Below are positions 10,996-23,261 of a stretch of DNA of 64,000 bases, piece after piece. Origin of the DNA: Podaxis mareebaensis (taxonomy: Eukaryota; Basidiomycota; Agaricomycetes; Agaricales; Agaricaceae); contig JAEUWP010000005.1 of NCBI GenBank assembly GCA_018524725.1, positions 39,340 to 103,339 on the forward strand. The letters run 5' to 3'. The notes under the pieces were generated by a model. The model made no database searches, was not told the origin of the DNA, and saw only the letters and a program-made list of their open reading frames with translations. How positions within the stretch are numbered: the first letter of the stretch is position 1; each line of letters begins with the position of its first letter. A program made the position numbers and the translations under genes.

Positions 10996-12104
10996 CTAGT
11001 GAAGGGCTTCTGTTAAGTAAAGAGGGAAAAAAAGGACGCTTGAAGACAGCGAAAGGGGAAGTGATACGAAGGTCAAAGCAGGTTGGTACGGAAGAACACG
11101 TTGAGAGTTGGCCAGCCAGTGGCGAATAGGAATGAGGAAACGTCTCATTCAGCGAGGTATAAATGCTGACTGGAACATGTAAGAGGCATCGGTCAAGCTA
11201 GTATACTTGTTAGACAGATCATCGTTGAGTAGGAATCTATCACTAATTGTGATACGTACTTGCCATTGACCACAATCGTGTCCGCGCTAGTAAAAAAGTG
11301 ATCAGAGAAGCCAGAACCTTGCGTCGAGCACCCATCAGGCTATCTGAGACACAAAGGATAATGGTACTCGGTTGTGGGACAGTTGGGAACAGCCAAATTG
11401 CAAACCCGAGAACAATGAACGCGATGTATATTTGAATGATGTGATAACACCGGAATTGTTGATCAGTGATAATTAAATCTGCTGATTCTCTTGAGTGCCT
11501 GACAGTCTGGTGCCAACTAGCCAGAACCAATTTACATACTGTAGTATTCAGCGATAATGAAGTAGAAGGGGAAGGCTATGAGGGTGTAAAGGGTAAAACA
11601 TAATGTGCTGAAGACGCGCGTTGAACATATTATAAGGCGATGCGCCGAGTGGGAAGGGGAAGCGGTCCTATATTTTTTGCATTGTGTATATTATACCGCC
11701 TTGTCTTGTACAGATACATGAATGTCAGCGACCAGTGTCTAAACATTTATTGCTTATACACTGTACAATTATATGTGGATCAAATTCATGTACCAGCGCT
11801 CTCTATCCTTCCAGAGTCCGGCAAGGTGATAGAAGAACTCCGCAAGGCAAGAGTTGAAATGGGAGGGGTACATAATAGCAGGCGGCGCGACGGCTCACAG
11901 ACATTCAGCCGCAAAGCCGTATGAACGTTGATGCTGCTTGAGATACTCTCTGAAACTTGAAGTATACGCGCACTCCCTCATACTACGCATCAACAGTCTG
12001 CTGGATGTATTTGTAGCATTTCGTTACAGGACACACAACTCGTGTGTTATTTATGAAAACAATATAATAGTGTCGATGAACGGGGGATCATCAACAGTAC
12101 GCGC
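10996..12104. other. Intergenic, nothing supported
   Basis: Contains the upstream region of the lipase gene. A hydrophobic minus-strand frame at 11243-11530 (95 residues, one possible membrane segment) resembles no family I know and is treated as chance. Confidence 0.5.
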
Positions 12105-14093
12105 TTATAAGCCAGTGATCTGAGTGCGAGGAGGTGCACTGACTTCATACTGTAAGAAGAGATCGACCTTTCCCTGAGGTGGAACAGAGCAGATCCAGTC
12201 GAATTTTCCATCTTTTCCAAGAGACTCAACGTTTACATCAGGCTCATCCGCACCACTCCATTGAGCGAAGACACCGGAGGAAACCTTCACTTTTTCGGGA
12301 ACCTTAATCTCGCCCGATGTAGATTCCTTGAGGACGTCAACCAGCAGAGGGTTGGTCCGTTTGACAGTGATAGTGGAATCGTCGGAGACAGGGAATTGGT
12401 CGACGACCTTGAGGTCGTCAACTGTGGTAGTCTTTGTGTTGAAGATTGTGATGCGTTGGGTATAAACCTGGGTTGTTGTCTTGTTATAGAAGCCGGTGCG
12501 CGTAGTCTTCTTGATGCGGGGGTGATATGTAACCCGAACGGAAGGATCGAGTCTGTAGAAAGTCAATCATTGGCTCAGACAGTATCAGCAGGACGAACCC
12601 AAGGGGACAATCAAAACTCTCTTCGGGACTGACTGGGGGGACATCGGTGCGCGCGATGAAGCTTCCGTTCACATAAATACTTGCTTGGCCACTAAGTAAT
12701 GTGTATTCAGACGCGTTCTTGATCTTAGCCTGTAGGAATTGAGTTCTTAAGTGTTCTACAGCGACTTGTAATCGGTGGCTTACGCTCAGATGGGTCTTAG
12801 CTTCTTGCTTAGGCACAGTTACCCAGCGCATTGTTGCGTCCAAGTTCAACTTGACGATCGTAACATTGTGTGTCGCACCGTCAGAAGGAATCGTGATCTT
12901 TCCTGGTACCCCGAACGTTGCCGTGATATTGCCTTTCGAGTTGACATAAGCTTCATGTAGCCGCATAGCTTCAGCTTCATGAGCGACAGGGCCATATTCC
13001 TCTCCACCCATATTTGCTGAAAGGAATGCCGCTGAGGGGGCTGACATCTGGGGAAGGAAACTTCTTCTCTTTGCCATTGATTTGGGGAACATAACGGGCC
13101 GGTGAACGGATATAGTCCAAGGAGAAAGATGAGGAATGTCGACGCCAAATGTTGGTTCAGCCGTTTCGAGTGTCAGATCAACGTCTTTCCAATCCTGCAA
13201 ACCGAGCGTTAGACTAAGGACATCGCAATGTGCTGGACGTTGGAACATCTTACCTCGCCGGTGATCTGCATGATCGACGCTTTATATGTCAATTCAACAG
13301 GCTTCTCTTTGGCATGCATGTCCACTCGAATATCGTAGAGGGCTTGCCAGGATGCCCTGCGAACGGCTGTGCAATGAAAATAAATATTCCATTGCTGAGT
13401 CTATGTGATCCACCCACCGTAAATAAGTCTAATCTCCACCTCTCCTTCAGCATCCGCAAAGACTCCCACCGCTACCTTCATTCGAAGGTCTTGATTGTCT
13501 GCTGGGCCGGCAAGTCTCGTTCTTTCAGCATTGATCTGCGTATCGAAGGCCTCCAACTCGTCTCGAAGCTCAGTAATCCTGCAATCCAGCTCTTCTCCCG
13601 TCGTTTGGTAGGTCTTGAGGATATGCGCGAGGTCAGACGCGTCAACGTCCTTCACATTGAGCGTTCCGAGGTAGGTCTCTAAGGACTTGATAGCTAGGGA
13701 GGATCGGTCGATGGCCTGTTGCGTTTCCTTCTTTTGGCGCAACAGTTCTATAAGCTTGTCTGAAGTAGTAGGTTTCGCAGGAGGCGGGATGCTGGAGATT
13801 GTCACGTCATGGATAGTTGCATGCCCAGATCCTTCAACTCTGTTCCAAAGTCAGCATATGTGTCCGGGGTGTGTTGTATACCTGACATACTTCAGGGAGT
13901 CCTTGTCAAGAGCATTAGGCAGTCCACTAACGTTGACCTGGTTGAGTCCCACTTTCACCGGGAGCCTGAAGACGCGCGTGATCTCCGCGCGTGACGAATA
14001 GAGGCTGACGCTCGTGATTTTGCCATCTTGGACAGAAACCAAGTTGACAGAGTGGGGTTCAAAGGATGGAGGAACTTCAGTGTTTGTGGACAT
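12105..14093 (-). CDS. DUF4139/DUF4140 (mucoidy-inhibitor-A-like) domain protein
   Basis: The start at 14093 is followed by 'ITSVSLYSSRAEITRVF', which is the DUF4140 N-terminal pattern. A coiled-coil-like helical segment (13401-13805) follows, then the DUF4139 body: 'VRRASWQALYDIRVD', 'YKASIMQITGEDWKDVDLTL' and 'TAEPTFGVDIPHLSPW'. The C-terminus is beta-rich and ends 'SAPPRTQITGL' at TAA. Several short introns join the exons at about 13850-13790, 13430-13250, 12790-12740 and 12630-12540. The family occurs in bacteria and fungi; its biochemical role is not established, and the bacterial name MuiA reflects homology only. No signal peptide is seen. The gene looks intact, though I did not splice every junction to the base. 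Confidence 0.88.
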
Positions 14094-15735
14094 GATTGCT
14101 AAGTCCCGGTAGTGCGCCTGGACCTTGGGTATGCGGGGAAAGGTATGTGGACGTTGTCCTTAGTCTCGATTTAGTTGAATATAAGGGTTCAGGGTCGCGC
14201 GTGATAGGTGAACACAGCACTGCATTCTGACCGTATGAGTGGTAGGAGGAGGATATACCCACGTTTAGACATTTTCCGGAAAGGGGACGCAACAGCCCTA
14301 CTGCAAGAGTCGAGTCATGGCGCATACCTACAGTAGTAAGATAAATCACCGCTGTCAAAGGCTGTGGTGTCATCCGGTGTGATCCTTCAAGCTTGAAGCT
14401 TGATGCTCGATAAATCCTCTGTTGTTAAGAGACCACAACTACATATTTGGAATAACCATCAAAATCAACAAATAGGCATTCGACAAAATTTCCCATAACG
14501 ATTCCATCCACGCACAGCCCCTTTCTTCCTGAACAGCCTTCGCCGCCTCGACTACTCTCCTCTCCAGCGCTTCCTCGCCAGCATATATTCAATAACACCC
14601 ACTTTTCGGCCCTACTCGAAGAGGTGGCAAACCCTATTTGCGAACAGTCTGGCAATCAGGCCTCAGTTTCGAGGCCAGTAGTGAACCACTTAGTCGAGAC
14701 TTTGCTCCCATGCCCTGTGGAGTGAACCTTATCATAGATCCCTCCGGTAGATATTGACGTCGACGAGTGGCTTTTGTCTGGGGAAAGATGCCACTTGCGC
14801 TCGGTGCCCTCCGTTGCTCAATACGATAGTCAGGAACAGTTGTTTCTAGATGTGTACAATGTGGAGTGCCAGAGATGCACCGCCGTTTGAGAGACAGCAT
14901 GCAAGTATGAACTATCCCCAACGCTGACAGCGAGAAGTTCGTATGCCTTCTCGACTCCGGCGTCAAGATAAGCTCCCCATCGCAGTGCCCAGTGCCTGCC
15001 CCAACGATGGCCTTCACGAGATCAAGATGCTCCCCAGCATCTCCGGTCGTACGTGTCCTCAAACGAGAGGAAGGTTGGTAACGCATGAGATCCTATGTCG
15101 ATAGCCCGGAACAAAGGTGTGGTCCGGGGGAGTGTTGTCGTGTTTAGGAAACGCCTGGTTCTGTCGGGCTGGGCGCCTTTGAAGTTTGACTCTTTTGGGT
15201 TCGATATTGCAGCTGTGGGTGGTGTTGTGAATAAGGTACTAGAATGTGAGGTAAGGGAGAAAAGCACCGTGTACCAGGCCAGTAGTTGATCCACTATGGG
15301 ACATAGCTAGGCGCTCTTTCAATATCAATACAGAATATTGAGCAGTTTAAACCCAAAACCGGCCTTCTGGCATGTATTTCGCACTTATAGTCTACCCCTA
15401 GCTAAACAATGGAGTATGGTTACTGAATAGCATGCTAACGTTTATGGGACAACGGGCGAGAGAATATCCAAACATAGAACAGACACTGTTCTGGATGCAC
15501 TCTCCTTTATACACAGCTCCTTCATCCATACTTCAACGTTTCCCCTTAGAAGGCGATATAGACAGTGTCTGCCGAACTTCCACTGGGTCCCGATGTTTTA
15601 CCAAAGAGACAGTTGATCCTCGCTAAAAGGATATACAATTTCACTATATATCAACCACCGGCGTTTACAGGTGTCCTTCTGAGAGTACTAGTGTTCATAT
15701 TCTAGGAGAAGGAAGCACCTCAGTCACAGGACCTC
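14094..15735. other. Intergenic or unresolved; two unrecognised minus-strand frames
   Basis: Open frames at 15294-15022 and 15086-14634 on the minus strand could be exons of a small gene. A possible donor GTACGA follows 'FLSFED'. The predicted peptides match nothing I know and have irregular composition. No gene is called. The upstream region of the DUF4139 gene lies at 14094-14400. Confidence 0.3.
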
Positions 15736-16279
15736 TCAACATGGCAAGATGTATCCTACAACTCCTTCATCCACATATCCCAAATTTCGAACGGCATTGT
15801 CCCGCTCAGCAGCATCAGAGGTATAGAAGTGGTCCGTCGCACTCCGACTATACACCCGGTACAGTGGTACAGCACCGTACACACAAGACTTATATACATA
15901 CCCAACAACTCCTTCATCAATGTATCCCAAATTCCTAACAGCATTGTCACGCTCGCTGGCGGATGCAGTGTAGAAGTGGTCGGTGGCGCTCTGGCTATAA
16001 GTGCGGTAGAGTGGACAAGTTCCAGAGATTTCCTTGGGAAAGATTAACCCCACAGGCTTCTCGCGGGTGTAACCCAAGTGGTTGACTGCATTATCCATCT
16101 CTACAACATTCGTCGTGTAGAAGTGGTCCGTGGCACTGGGGCTATATGCGCGGAGGAAGGAGGCAGGGTGGGGGCGGTAGTCCTCCATCTGGGATGAAGA
16201 GAAATATCCATATCAGTCAACTGGGAACTTTTGTACTAGGATCTAGTCATACCATTTGTGCAGATGCAGTGGTTGCCAT
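15736..16279 (-). CDS. DUF5648 repeat protein
   Basis: The main exon 16188-15736 encodes three tandem repeats of about 45 residues. Each carries 'LYR.YS.SATDHFYT', then 'ERDNAV.NLGY.DEGVVGY'; the first copy is the most divergent. This is the DUF5648 pattern found in fungi and bacteria, often in secreted or cell-wall-associated proteins, with no proven function. A likely first exon at 16279-16253 (nine codons, MATTASAQM) joins in frame through an intron at 16189-16252 with GT-AG ends. A TATA box lies about 22 bp upstream of that ATG, which supports the upstream start; the alternative start is 16188. No signal peptide is evident. Confidence 0.85.
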
Positions 16280-16300
16280 GTAGGGGGCAATAAAAGGGAA

Positions 16301-16308
16301 TATTTATA
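16301..16308 (-). promoter_or_regulatory. TATA box of the DUF5648 gene
   Basis: Reads TATAAATA on the minus strand, about 22 bases before the proposed ATG at 16279. Such closeness to the ATG implies a very short 5' leader. Confidence 0.5.
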
Positions 16309-17057
16309 ATTGTGCAAGGTGTAGTTGACTGAATGGTTGTGCTGGTGGCTTCAGTACTGTTACTTCATGTAGGTACAGTATATATTCGAACTTCGAGCGC
16401 TTAAAAACTAGCAGTCATCAACTGCCGCTGCACATTACCAACATTCATGATGTCAAAAGTATGTCAGACCTAATTCATCCTGCTCTGGTATGAGGCTTGG
16501 CATCATTGTATTGACCAATCGGAGCAATCGTTGAAACAAGTTATTGTTCTAGAACTGCTGAACTATCAGTCCAGGTGAATTCCTTGCCTCAAACACCGAT
16601 CTGCAAGCATCCTGTGTACATTGTTCTTATGCCGGCACATGGCGGCAACAGTGTACTACCGATTGGGTATTGTTACAGACCCTCAGGGAAGCAGCACTAC
16701 AATCAATAGAACCATAATTATCAACACGATGGAATAGGGCAGTAGGGAGTCATATCGATTCAAAATCCAGCAGTGAAGGTGAGGAGGTGAGAGAGGGTGT
16801 GGAGGAATGAGGACTGTAATTCATTCTTAAATCGGGATAGAACAATCAGGTTCGGACAAGCACCAAGCAGATAACAGAATAAGATCAAGTAATGCGAACG
16901 AACGGAATAGGGATAGGTGCAGTTGAAACGAAGGGTCCAAGAAAACGAGGCAGGGTGGGAAAATGCAATGCTATGCATCCCAGCCGCTCAATATCAAACT
17001 TAGAGGTCTGAGCCTTGGCATCTGGGAATTAAAGTTATATGACTAACAACCGTACAA
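16309..17057. other. Intergenic, nothing recognised
   Basis: Upstream of the DUF5648 gene and downstream of the crinkler-kinase gene. No coding similarity seen. Confidence 0.5.
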
Positions 17058-18973
17058 TCATTTGGCGCTCGCTTCAACGATCCGATTAACTCTATCTAAA
17101 GTGATCTTCAATACCCGCAAGTCATCCTCCTTTGTTATCGCGAGTGTCTCAGAAGTTCGACCACACAGTAGGTCCTGGTGAAGATTTGGAGTAGGATAAG
17201 ATACCTTGCCTTCTTCGCCTCCCCAGTCAAAATCAATCAGCCATATCCCGCCTCGAGTATCGCAAACGATGTTCACGTCGCGCAAATCCCCATGGACCAG
17301 GCCGCGTTCATGGAAGGATCCCACAAGCTCTTCTAGCTGTACCTTCCAGTCCTCACGATGCTGTTTGAGGTGTGGGGACAGAGAAATTGGCTCGATATCT
17401 GGGAGATACTCCATCACAACACCATACCATCCACCAGAAAGACGTTCACAAGCTAGCAAAGCCGGTGCACGTCCTTTACCCGCACAAAACTCGTGCAACT
17501 CGGCTGAGTACCGTCGGGAAAATTTGACGAGGATGGCTGCTCCATGTTGGTCTTGTGCACGGTACGAATAGCGGTATGGCTGACTCTGGTGCCATGCTTC
17601 CAAGTACCAGATTTCGACGGAGCCAATTTTAGTGATGGCAGGGAGATATGGTGGAGTCGTGTCGTGGTGGATGGTTGGCGGACGAGAGGATAAATGTTCC
17701 TTTATATCAGCATAGATACGGGCTTGGAGGACAGACGCAGCAATAAACGCAGTATGCAAGGCCTTGCGCTCACGCCCATCGGAGGCTGCTTTGATGCAGG
17801 AGATCAACGGTGTCAAGCTAACAAGGCGAAATTTGTGACCCAGGGTTAGCATGGCGTAGAACCTAACTTCACAGCCTGAGACACGAAGAAGGTTAACATA
17901 GATGACTAAATAAGGATCCGGTGCTCACCTATGATGACTATACCAAGACAAGGGATCCGCCATCCCCTAAATAGCTTTTCATCAGTTTTTTTAATTGCAT
18001 TCTTTTGCGAATGAGCAAGGTACGAAACCAGCTCTGCATCCGGGAGCGAGCTGATACCAGTCATTCGGTTCTTGATCTCGGCAATCTTGAATGCCACATG
18101 ATGCAGGCTCTCGCAGTGTCCGTTCGTCCACGCTGAACCAATACATGCTGGGGAAAGACGCGACTCAGCTATGGGGTTTTTGCGTGCTCCAAAAGATCTT
18201 GTTAAGACAATCCAATGCTGCATCCCTCCTGCTATCTTCGCTACTGTAGAATTTGCACATTGTATCCGCAAACTGATCTACCTCCTTCACAACCTTGAAA
18301 ACATCGACATCAGAGAGACCATCAACGTCATCCCTACCGTCAACGATGTCAAGAAACAGGCCGAAACCATTATACAGAAGGGAAATGGGAGGCATGTGAT
18401 GATCGGGTCGTGGTCGGTCATCGAGGATGTTCTCTTGGGAATTCTGCTGAATCGTTTCATAGTTGTCGCTTTTCGCGATGGTAGAGGGAGCAATTATGGC
18501 AAGCTTGTTACGCTTTCGCTTCTCAAGTTCAGAAGATGATGCCGAGGGAGAACGGGGACGCTTAGCTGCACAGGATTAAATAGTAAGGGCATCAGCAGGC
18601 GGCAAACGACAAGCTGCAGGTAGGGTTCACCAGTGGGCCTAAGCGCGATAACATGGACATGACGCTTTTGAGGACCGGGGAAGACCTCTGAGATCTCGTC
18701 AAGAGGCGAGGAGAGTACTTGTGAGTTGACAATGCTGAGGGGATCTCGCGCTTTGTCCAGCTTGTCCAGGGGAAGTGAAACCTTGACGAGTTGTATGTCC
18801 TTGTCGCTGATACTCGCAAACTCGGGCGGGTTTCTTGCTTTTATCAACTGCTTGAGGATGCTGACAGACTCGTCTGCCGATATTTCGATTTGAAAAACCT
18901 TGTCGGCCCCATCGCCAGAAATGAGGCAATTGAGTGTGGTCATCGACATAGTGGAGTGGAGAGAAGTGGACAA
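17058..18973 (-). pseudogene. Crinkler (CRN) N-terminal domain fused to kinase-like domain, one-base frame break
   Basis: Exon 1 (18973-18631) encodes the ubiquitin-like crinkler header domain ('LNCLISGDGADKVF', 'IQLVKVSLPLD', 'PLDEISEVFP'). Met codons at 18949 and 18943 are likelier starts. The intron is 18566-18630. Exon 2 adds basic clusters (KRPR, KRKRNK) that could be nuclear signals and an unknown helical region. The intron is 17876-17928. The last exon encodes a kinase-like C-terminus with 'VHGDLRDVNIV' (catalytic-loop Asp, Asn) and 'IDFDWGG' (DFD for DFG). Between 18200 and 18180 the frame shifts by one base at the A4 run 18191-18194. CRN proteins with kinase tails are known eukaryotic effector/toxin-like proteins. 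It is either a recent pseudogene or carries a base-calling error. Confidence 0.85.
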
Positions 18974-21891
18974 CTATTCTTTCTGAAACCGTTGGCATTC
19001 AACGAAAGACGCGGCAGAGTTTTAAAACTCACGTGCCCCAACGGTCATCAGGCTTCAGCAGTTCAAGTGATTATGATTGGGTGCGGCGGAACGGCACCCG
19101 GCAAGACTTGCCCTTGCCCAGTTTCCCTGGACCTTGTCGCACCCAAAGCTAGAGAATAAGGCAGTGTTCCATAACGCAGCATCTGCAGTATCACTCAGCA
19201 TGGCTGTCATTGGCTGTGGAGCATGGTGAGTATCTTGAGTGACAGCAGAGTCAAGGCTGGAATCGGCTGAGGAATCACCCTGTACGTTCAATAATGACAC
19301 CATCATCTGGGCCCCTGAACGACCAGGCGTATATATGATCTCCACTTATTTTATTCTCCAGCCGCAACTCAGCAGAAGCATCTAGCTGAACAGTGACCAA
19401 GGCAGACAATAGCAAGTGCTAGAGCCTGCTGAAGCACTTTACGGCGGGATAATCATACCACAACGTTTACACAGCTGGGAAATAATCTCTGAACGCCTAG
19501 TACCTACATTAGAAACATTCAATATTCGTTACCCCACCCAATTGGAATTTGAGTTATTTTTACAACTAGTCTATTCTCATGAATTTCTGTATCATGCGGC
19601 AACACTCACACTTCTTACAGCGTTGTATTGACATCGAAATTCGAAGTCATAATTAATTGCTCCGAGCTACTAGGCCACAAGCAGCTTCTCCTGCGTACGT
19701 GGCAGAATCACACCGTGCACCCACCAGTTGGAAATAACTTCGCTCCTCACTGGCAGGCAAGCTTCGGATTGATAGACTGACGGCTGGCAACAATTAACGA
19801 TGAAATAGTACAGACAGTACCCTCTGTGCCTTTCCACTAACCATTCCTTTCCCTTTGGAAGCCGTAACTCAGGAAATCAACATTTATAAAGCCGATGTGA
19901 CATTGAAGCTTCATTTCAAATTCCGGCTCAATTCTGTTCATCTGCATACACAGATACTATTCCGAACTTTGAATCCCCACAACGAACATGCCCACCGCCC
20001 GACCTCTCAGTATGCGTTCTCTCCTTCGAACCATCGCGTATGCCGCACCCGTATGGAGAGAGCATATAACATATAAAGCCATCTATTGCACGTGCACCTC
20101 GGCTAAATGGTGGCGTAAGTTGCAACTGTCAGTCGTCGTTATCTGCAAAACCATGTGGGTTCATCGGCTACGTCCATACACATACAAGATGGGTTGTGTC
20201 TTTTCGCGCACTCGTGGGGAATTCCATTTCGGCATAAAGCAGAAGTGAGAAGTGCCTTCTCAAAGGCCGCGCCATAGGGTAAGGCGGGATCCGAAACGAT
20301 AAGAACAACACTCGAACGTCGAAGCAACGGATACAGTTGTTATCACAATCTTTCTATGTCCCACTTTTGAACGTGTGCTTCGTCGATTCCAAGCAGTAAT
20401 GCTCAGCACTTGTCCTGTGCCACATTTGGGGATCAGATCTATCACAGAGTTGGCCTACAGGGTTTTGTGACCATGATACTCTTCGGCTACATTGCTGATT
20501 CAGTACCCATAATTACAATCAAAGATATAAACCACAAATGGCATGGCAGAATCCTCACGAACTCGTCCATTGATACAGGCTTGACTAAATTAACATGAAG
20601 TGGCTGGCTACTCTCGCATACAGAACGTCGGGGTCGCAAGAGTGGAAATAATCAGTGCATGTAGGCAAATCCATACTTATAAAAACCGTTAAGCTGGGAG
20701 TCTACTTATTTTGATTTTGTGACGACCTGGCGGAATTTAGCATGCAATCCTAGGTAACTTAGCAACATCTCAACCAATGCTCGACGGCATGCTTGTCCCC
20801 CCCCCCCTTCTATGTTTTCTGAGCCATGTGCATCTGCTTCTCCATCGGCAGCCGGCTGCGTGAATCTTTGCTTCGTTAATTGTGGCCATTGTTTAAAATA
20901 AGTTGACCATGTCGTTCTCGCTGCCATTGTGCGCTTACGGTACAAGTTCACGGGAGATAGAAGTCTAACGCAAGAAGACACCAAGACATGAAGAGTGTAA
21001 ACCTGGGTAAGCCCGCGTGGTCTCTCTTTATCCTCTTCGCAACAGGGACTGCGGGAACATCTCCGAAGCGTGAATCACTTTGTTCTCCCCCCAGAGTCAG
21101 TGCGATAGGTAAACCTCCAGTTGATGGTTATCTGACGCCCATAGTTCTGACTAATCTTGCTGTCCTTATCTTTCTGCAAGGTTGCACAACCGCGAAACGC
21201 ACGGTGGTCCCTCAAGGCCTTATCCATAAGTTTTTCGGCGTTTTCCGTCAATTCCACCATGCGAGCTGGTAGGAGCCGGCTTGCCCACGTTGGTCTCTGG
21301 AGCATCAGAATCCCGAACACACCTCTTAAGGAAATCTTCCTTATCTTCTACGCGCATGACCTATTCTCTCCAGAGTGCGTGACTTGGCCTCATAACAAGT
21401 GAGAAATTTCGGGACGCCTGCGCACATGCACGACTGTTCGCCGACCTGTTAGAAGAATATGGGGCCACTATCATTCACGCATATTCATCATTCCCTTAGG
21501 AACGTAGACCAATCCCGACTTTACACCATATGGCTTCTAAGAATAACTGGATGGCGGGATGAAGGTGAGAGATGATTATCACCGCCTTTTGCATTGGATT
21601 TCGGTATAGTTTTGAGCAGCGTGGGTTTCTGAATCACAGGCGCCGTTGGCGACAATGTGCCCTTTGTCCAGGTGTGCAAAAAGACTCGTGGCTCTGTGAT
21701 GAGGAGCTTCGTGCGTTGCCCTTGAAAATCCCTGACGTGATCATGTGGTTGCCATGATATTGAAGGTATTCGCTTAGCGGAAAAATTGCACATAACCACA
21801 TTGCGACATGGTACGCACCTGCCAGATGTGTACTCAAACTTCTGGCGGCATCTTTCTTTTCGTCATTTTTAGAGTGGATCATGCGGGAAGA
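18974..21891. other. Long intergenic region, no supported gene
   Basis: About 2.9 kb. Reading frames are short and lack recognisable domains. A C11 run occurs at about 20798. At 20594 a short stretch resembles the first codons of the downstream GH25 gene. Confidence 0.5.
20594..20619 (+). other. Short match to the GH25 signal-peptide start
   Basis: ATGAAGTGGCTGGCTACTCT here differs from the GH25 start at 21956 (ATGAAGTGGTTGGCTGCTCT) at two of 20 bases, then diverges. No lysozyme-like codons follow. It may be a relic of a partial duplication or chance. Confidence 0.25.
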
Positions 21892-21898
21892 TATAAAG
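21892..21898 (+). promoter_or_regulatory. TATA box of the GH25 gene
   Basis: TATAAAG, about 60 bases before the ATG at 21956, a normal distance for a fungal core promoter. Confidence 0.5.
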
Positions 21899-21955
21899 AG
21901 GCACTAGAACTGAGGATAGAAACCAACGAGCTCTCCTGTTCGAAAAAAAAATACC

Positions 21956-22941
21956 ATGAAGTGGTTGGCTGCTCTCGCTCTCGCTCTCCCCGCCATCGTC
22001 TCTGCTGCTCCTCAGGGGATCGACGTTTCCAACTGGCAAGGGACCGTTAACTGGGCTCAGGTCAAGGCCAACGGTGTCGAGTTCGCCTACATCAAGGCTA
22101 CCGAGGGTACCGGTGCGCATTGATCTTTTAGATCGTAGAACCCAGTCGGGGAGCTTAGAGCCATTGACGCGTAGGCTACAAGAGTCCTTCCTTCAGTTCC
22201 CAATACACGTATGTCCTCGCTGTTTCACGTGAAGTATCATGATACTCACCAGAATGATAGTGGTGCTACCAACGCTGGTTTGATCCGTGGTTCCTACCAC
22301 TTCGCCCGCCCCGATGTCTCTTCTGGTGCCACCCAGGCCAACTACTTCCTGGCCAATGGTGGCGGCTGGAGTGCTGACGGTATCACCCTTCCCGGTGCTC
22401 TCGACATCGAGTGTACGTACTCCCATTTTGCAAGAGCATACCCTATACTCAACGGCGTTCGAACAGACAACCCGTACGGCGCTACCTGCTACGGTCTCAG
22501 CCAGTCTGCTATGGTTGCTTGGATCAAAGACTTTTCCAACACCTACCACTCCAAGACTGGTCGTTATCCCGTGATCTACACTACTACCGATTGGTGGAAG
22601 ACCTGCACTGGAAATGCTAGTGGTTTCCAAAACGACAACCCCCTCTGGATTGCTCGTTACGCTTCGAGCATCGGTGAACTTCCCGCCGGCTACTCGTCAG
22701 TGCTATCTTTAACACTGGTTATCACCGAGATGGTCATACTGATTTCGGCTTGGCTTGTTCACGTGTAGTTACGCCACCTTCTGGCAGTACGCCGATGCTG
22801 GCTCCAACGGACCCGGTGACCAGGATCTCTTCAACGGCGACAGTGCCGGTCTTGGGCGGTACGTGATACTTGTGATTGTATTGGAGCGGAATCATTTTCT
22901 AAATTTGGGACTATTCTTATAGCATGGCCAGGGGTTCATAG
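21956..22941 (+). CDS. Secreted GH25 lysozyme (Chalaropsis type)
   Basis: Six exons were read from splice signals: 21956-22112, 22175-22208, 22261-22412, 22467-22695, 22769-22858 and 22923-22941. A signal peptide ([17 protein letters not shown]) precedes 'GIDVSNWQG', the conserved start of the GH25 barrel with its catalytic-site Asp. '[10 protein letters not shown]', '[10 protein letters not shown]', 'ALDIEYNP' (the D-x-E pair), 'YTTTDWW' and 'FWQYAD' follow in the usual order. The protein is about 225 residues, the family norm. GH25 enzymes cut the beta-1,4 bond between N-acetylmuramic acid and N-acetylglucosamine in bacterial cell walls. In a fungus this suggests feeding on or defence against bacteria. 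The gene looks intact. Confidence 0.93.
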
Positions 22942-23261
22942 ATACCCAGCATATATTGGAAGAATGGAGTAGGCGTGGGATCAACCACTATACCCTCACC
23001 ACCCTTTGCATAAGTTTGTACTAAAGTTGGTTATTGTGTATATGTACTTTTGAGTCACGAAAGCTGTCGTTGGATCTTTGATATGAGTATGAAAGGGGAA
23101 TGACGGGTGCTTGTTTAATGTTGGAGTATAGGACACCACTTCTTGATGTAGGTGCTGTATTTGAAAGCACGGACCTCGTCACCACGAACACTGCCCTAAT
23201 CCTTGAGCAGGTTTTAAGTACCCCTTTTTAGGCTTACATCTCAATCACCACCATCATCACC
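22942..23261. other. Intergenic between GH25 and YVH1-like genes
   Basis: Short spacer of about 320 bp containing the GH25 3' UTR and the promoter of the next gene. No other feature seen. Confidence 0.5.
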
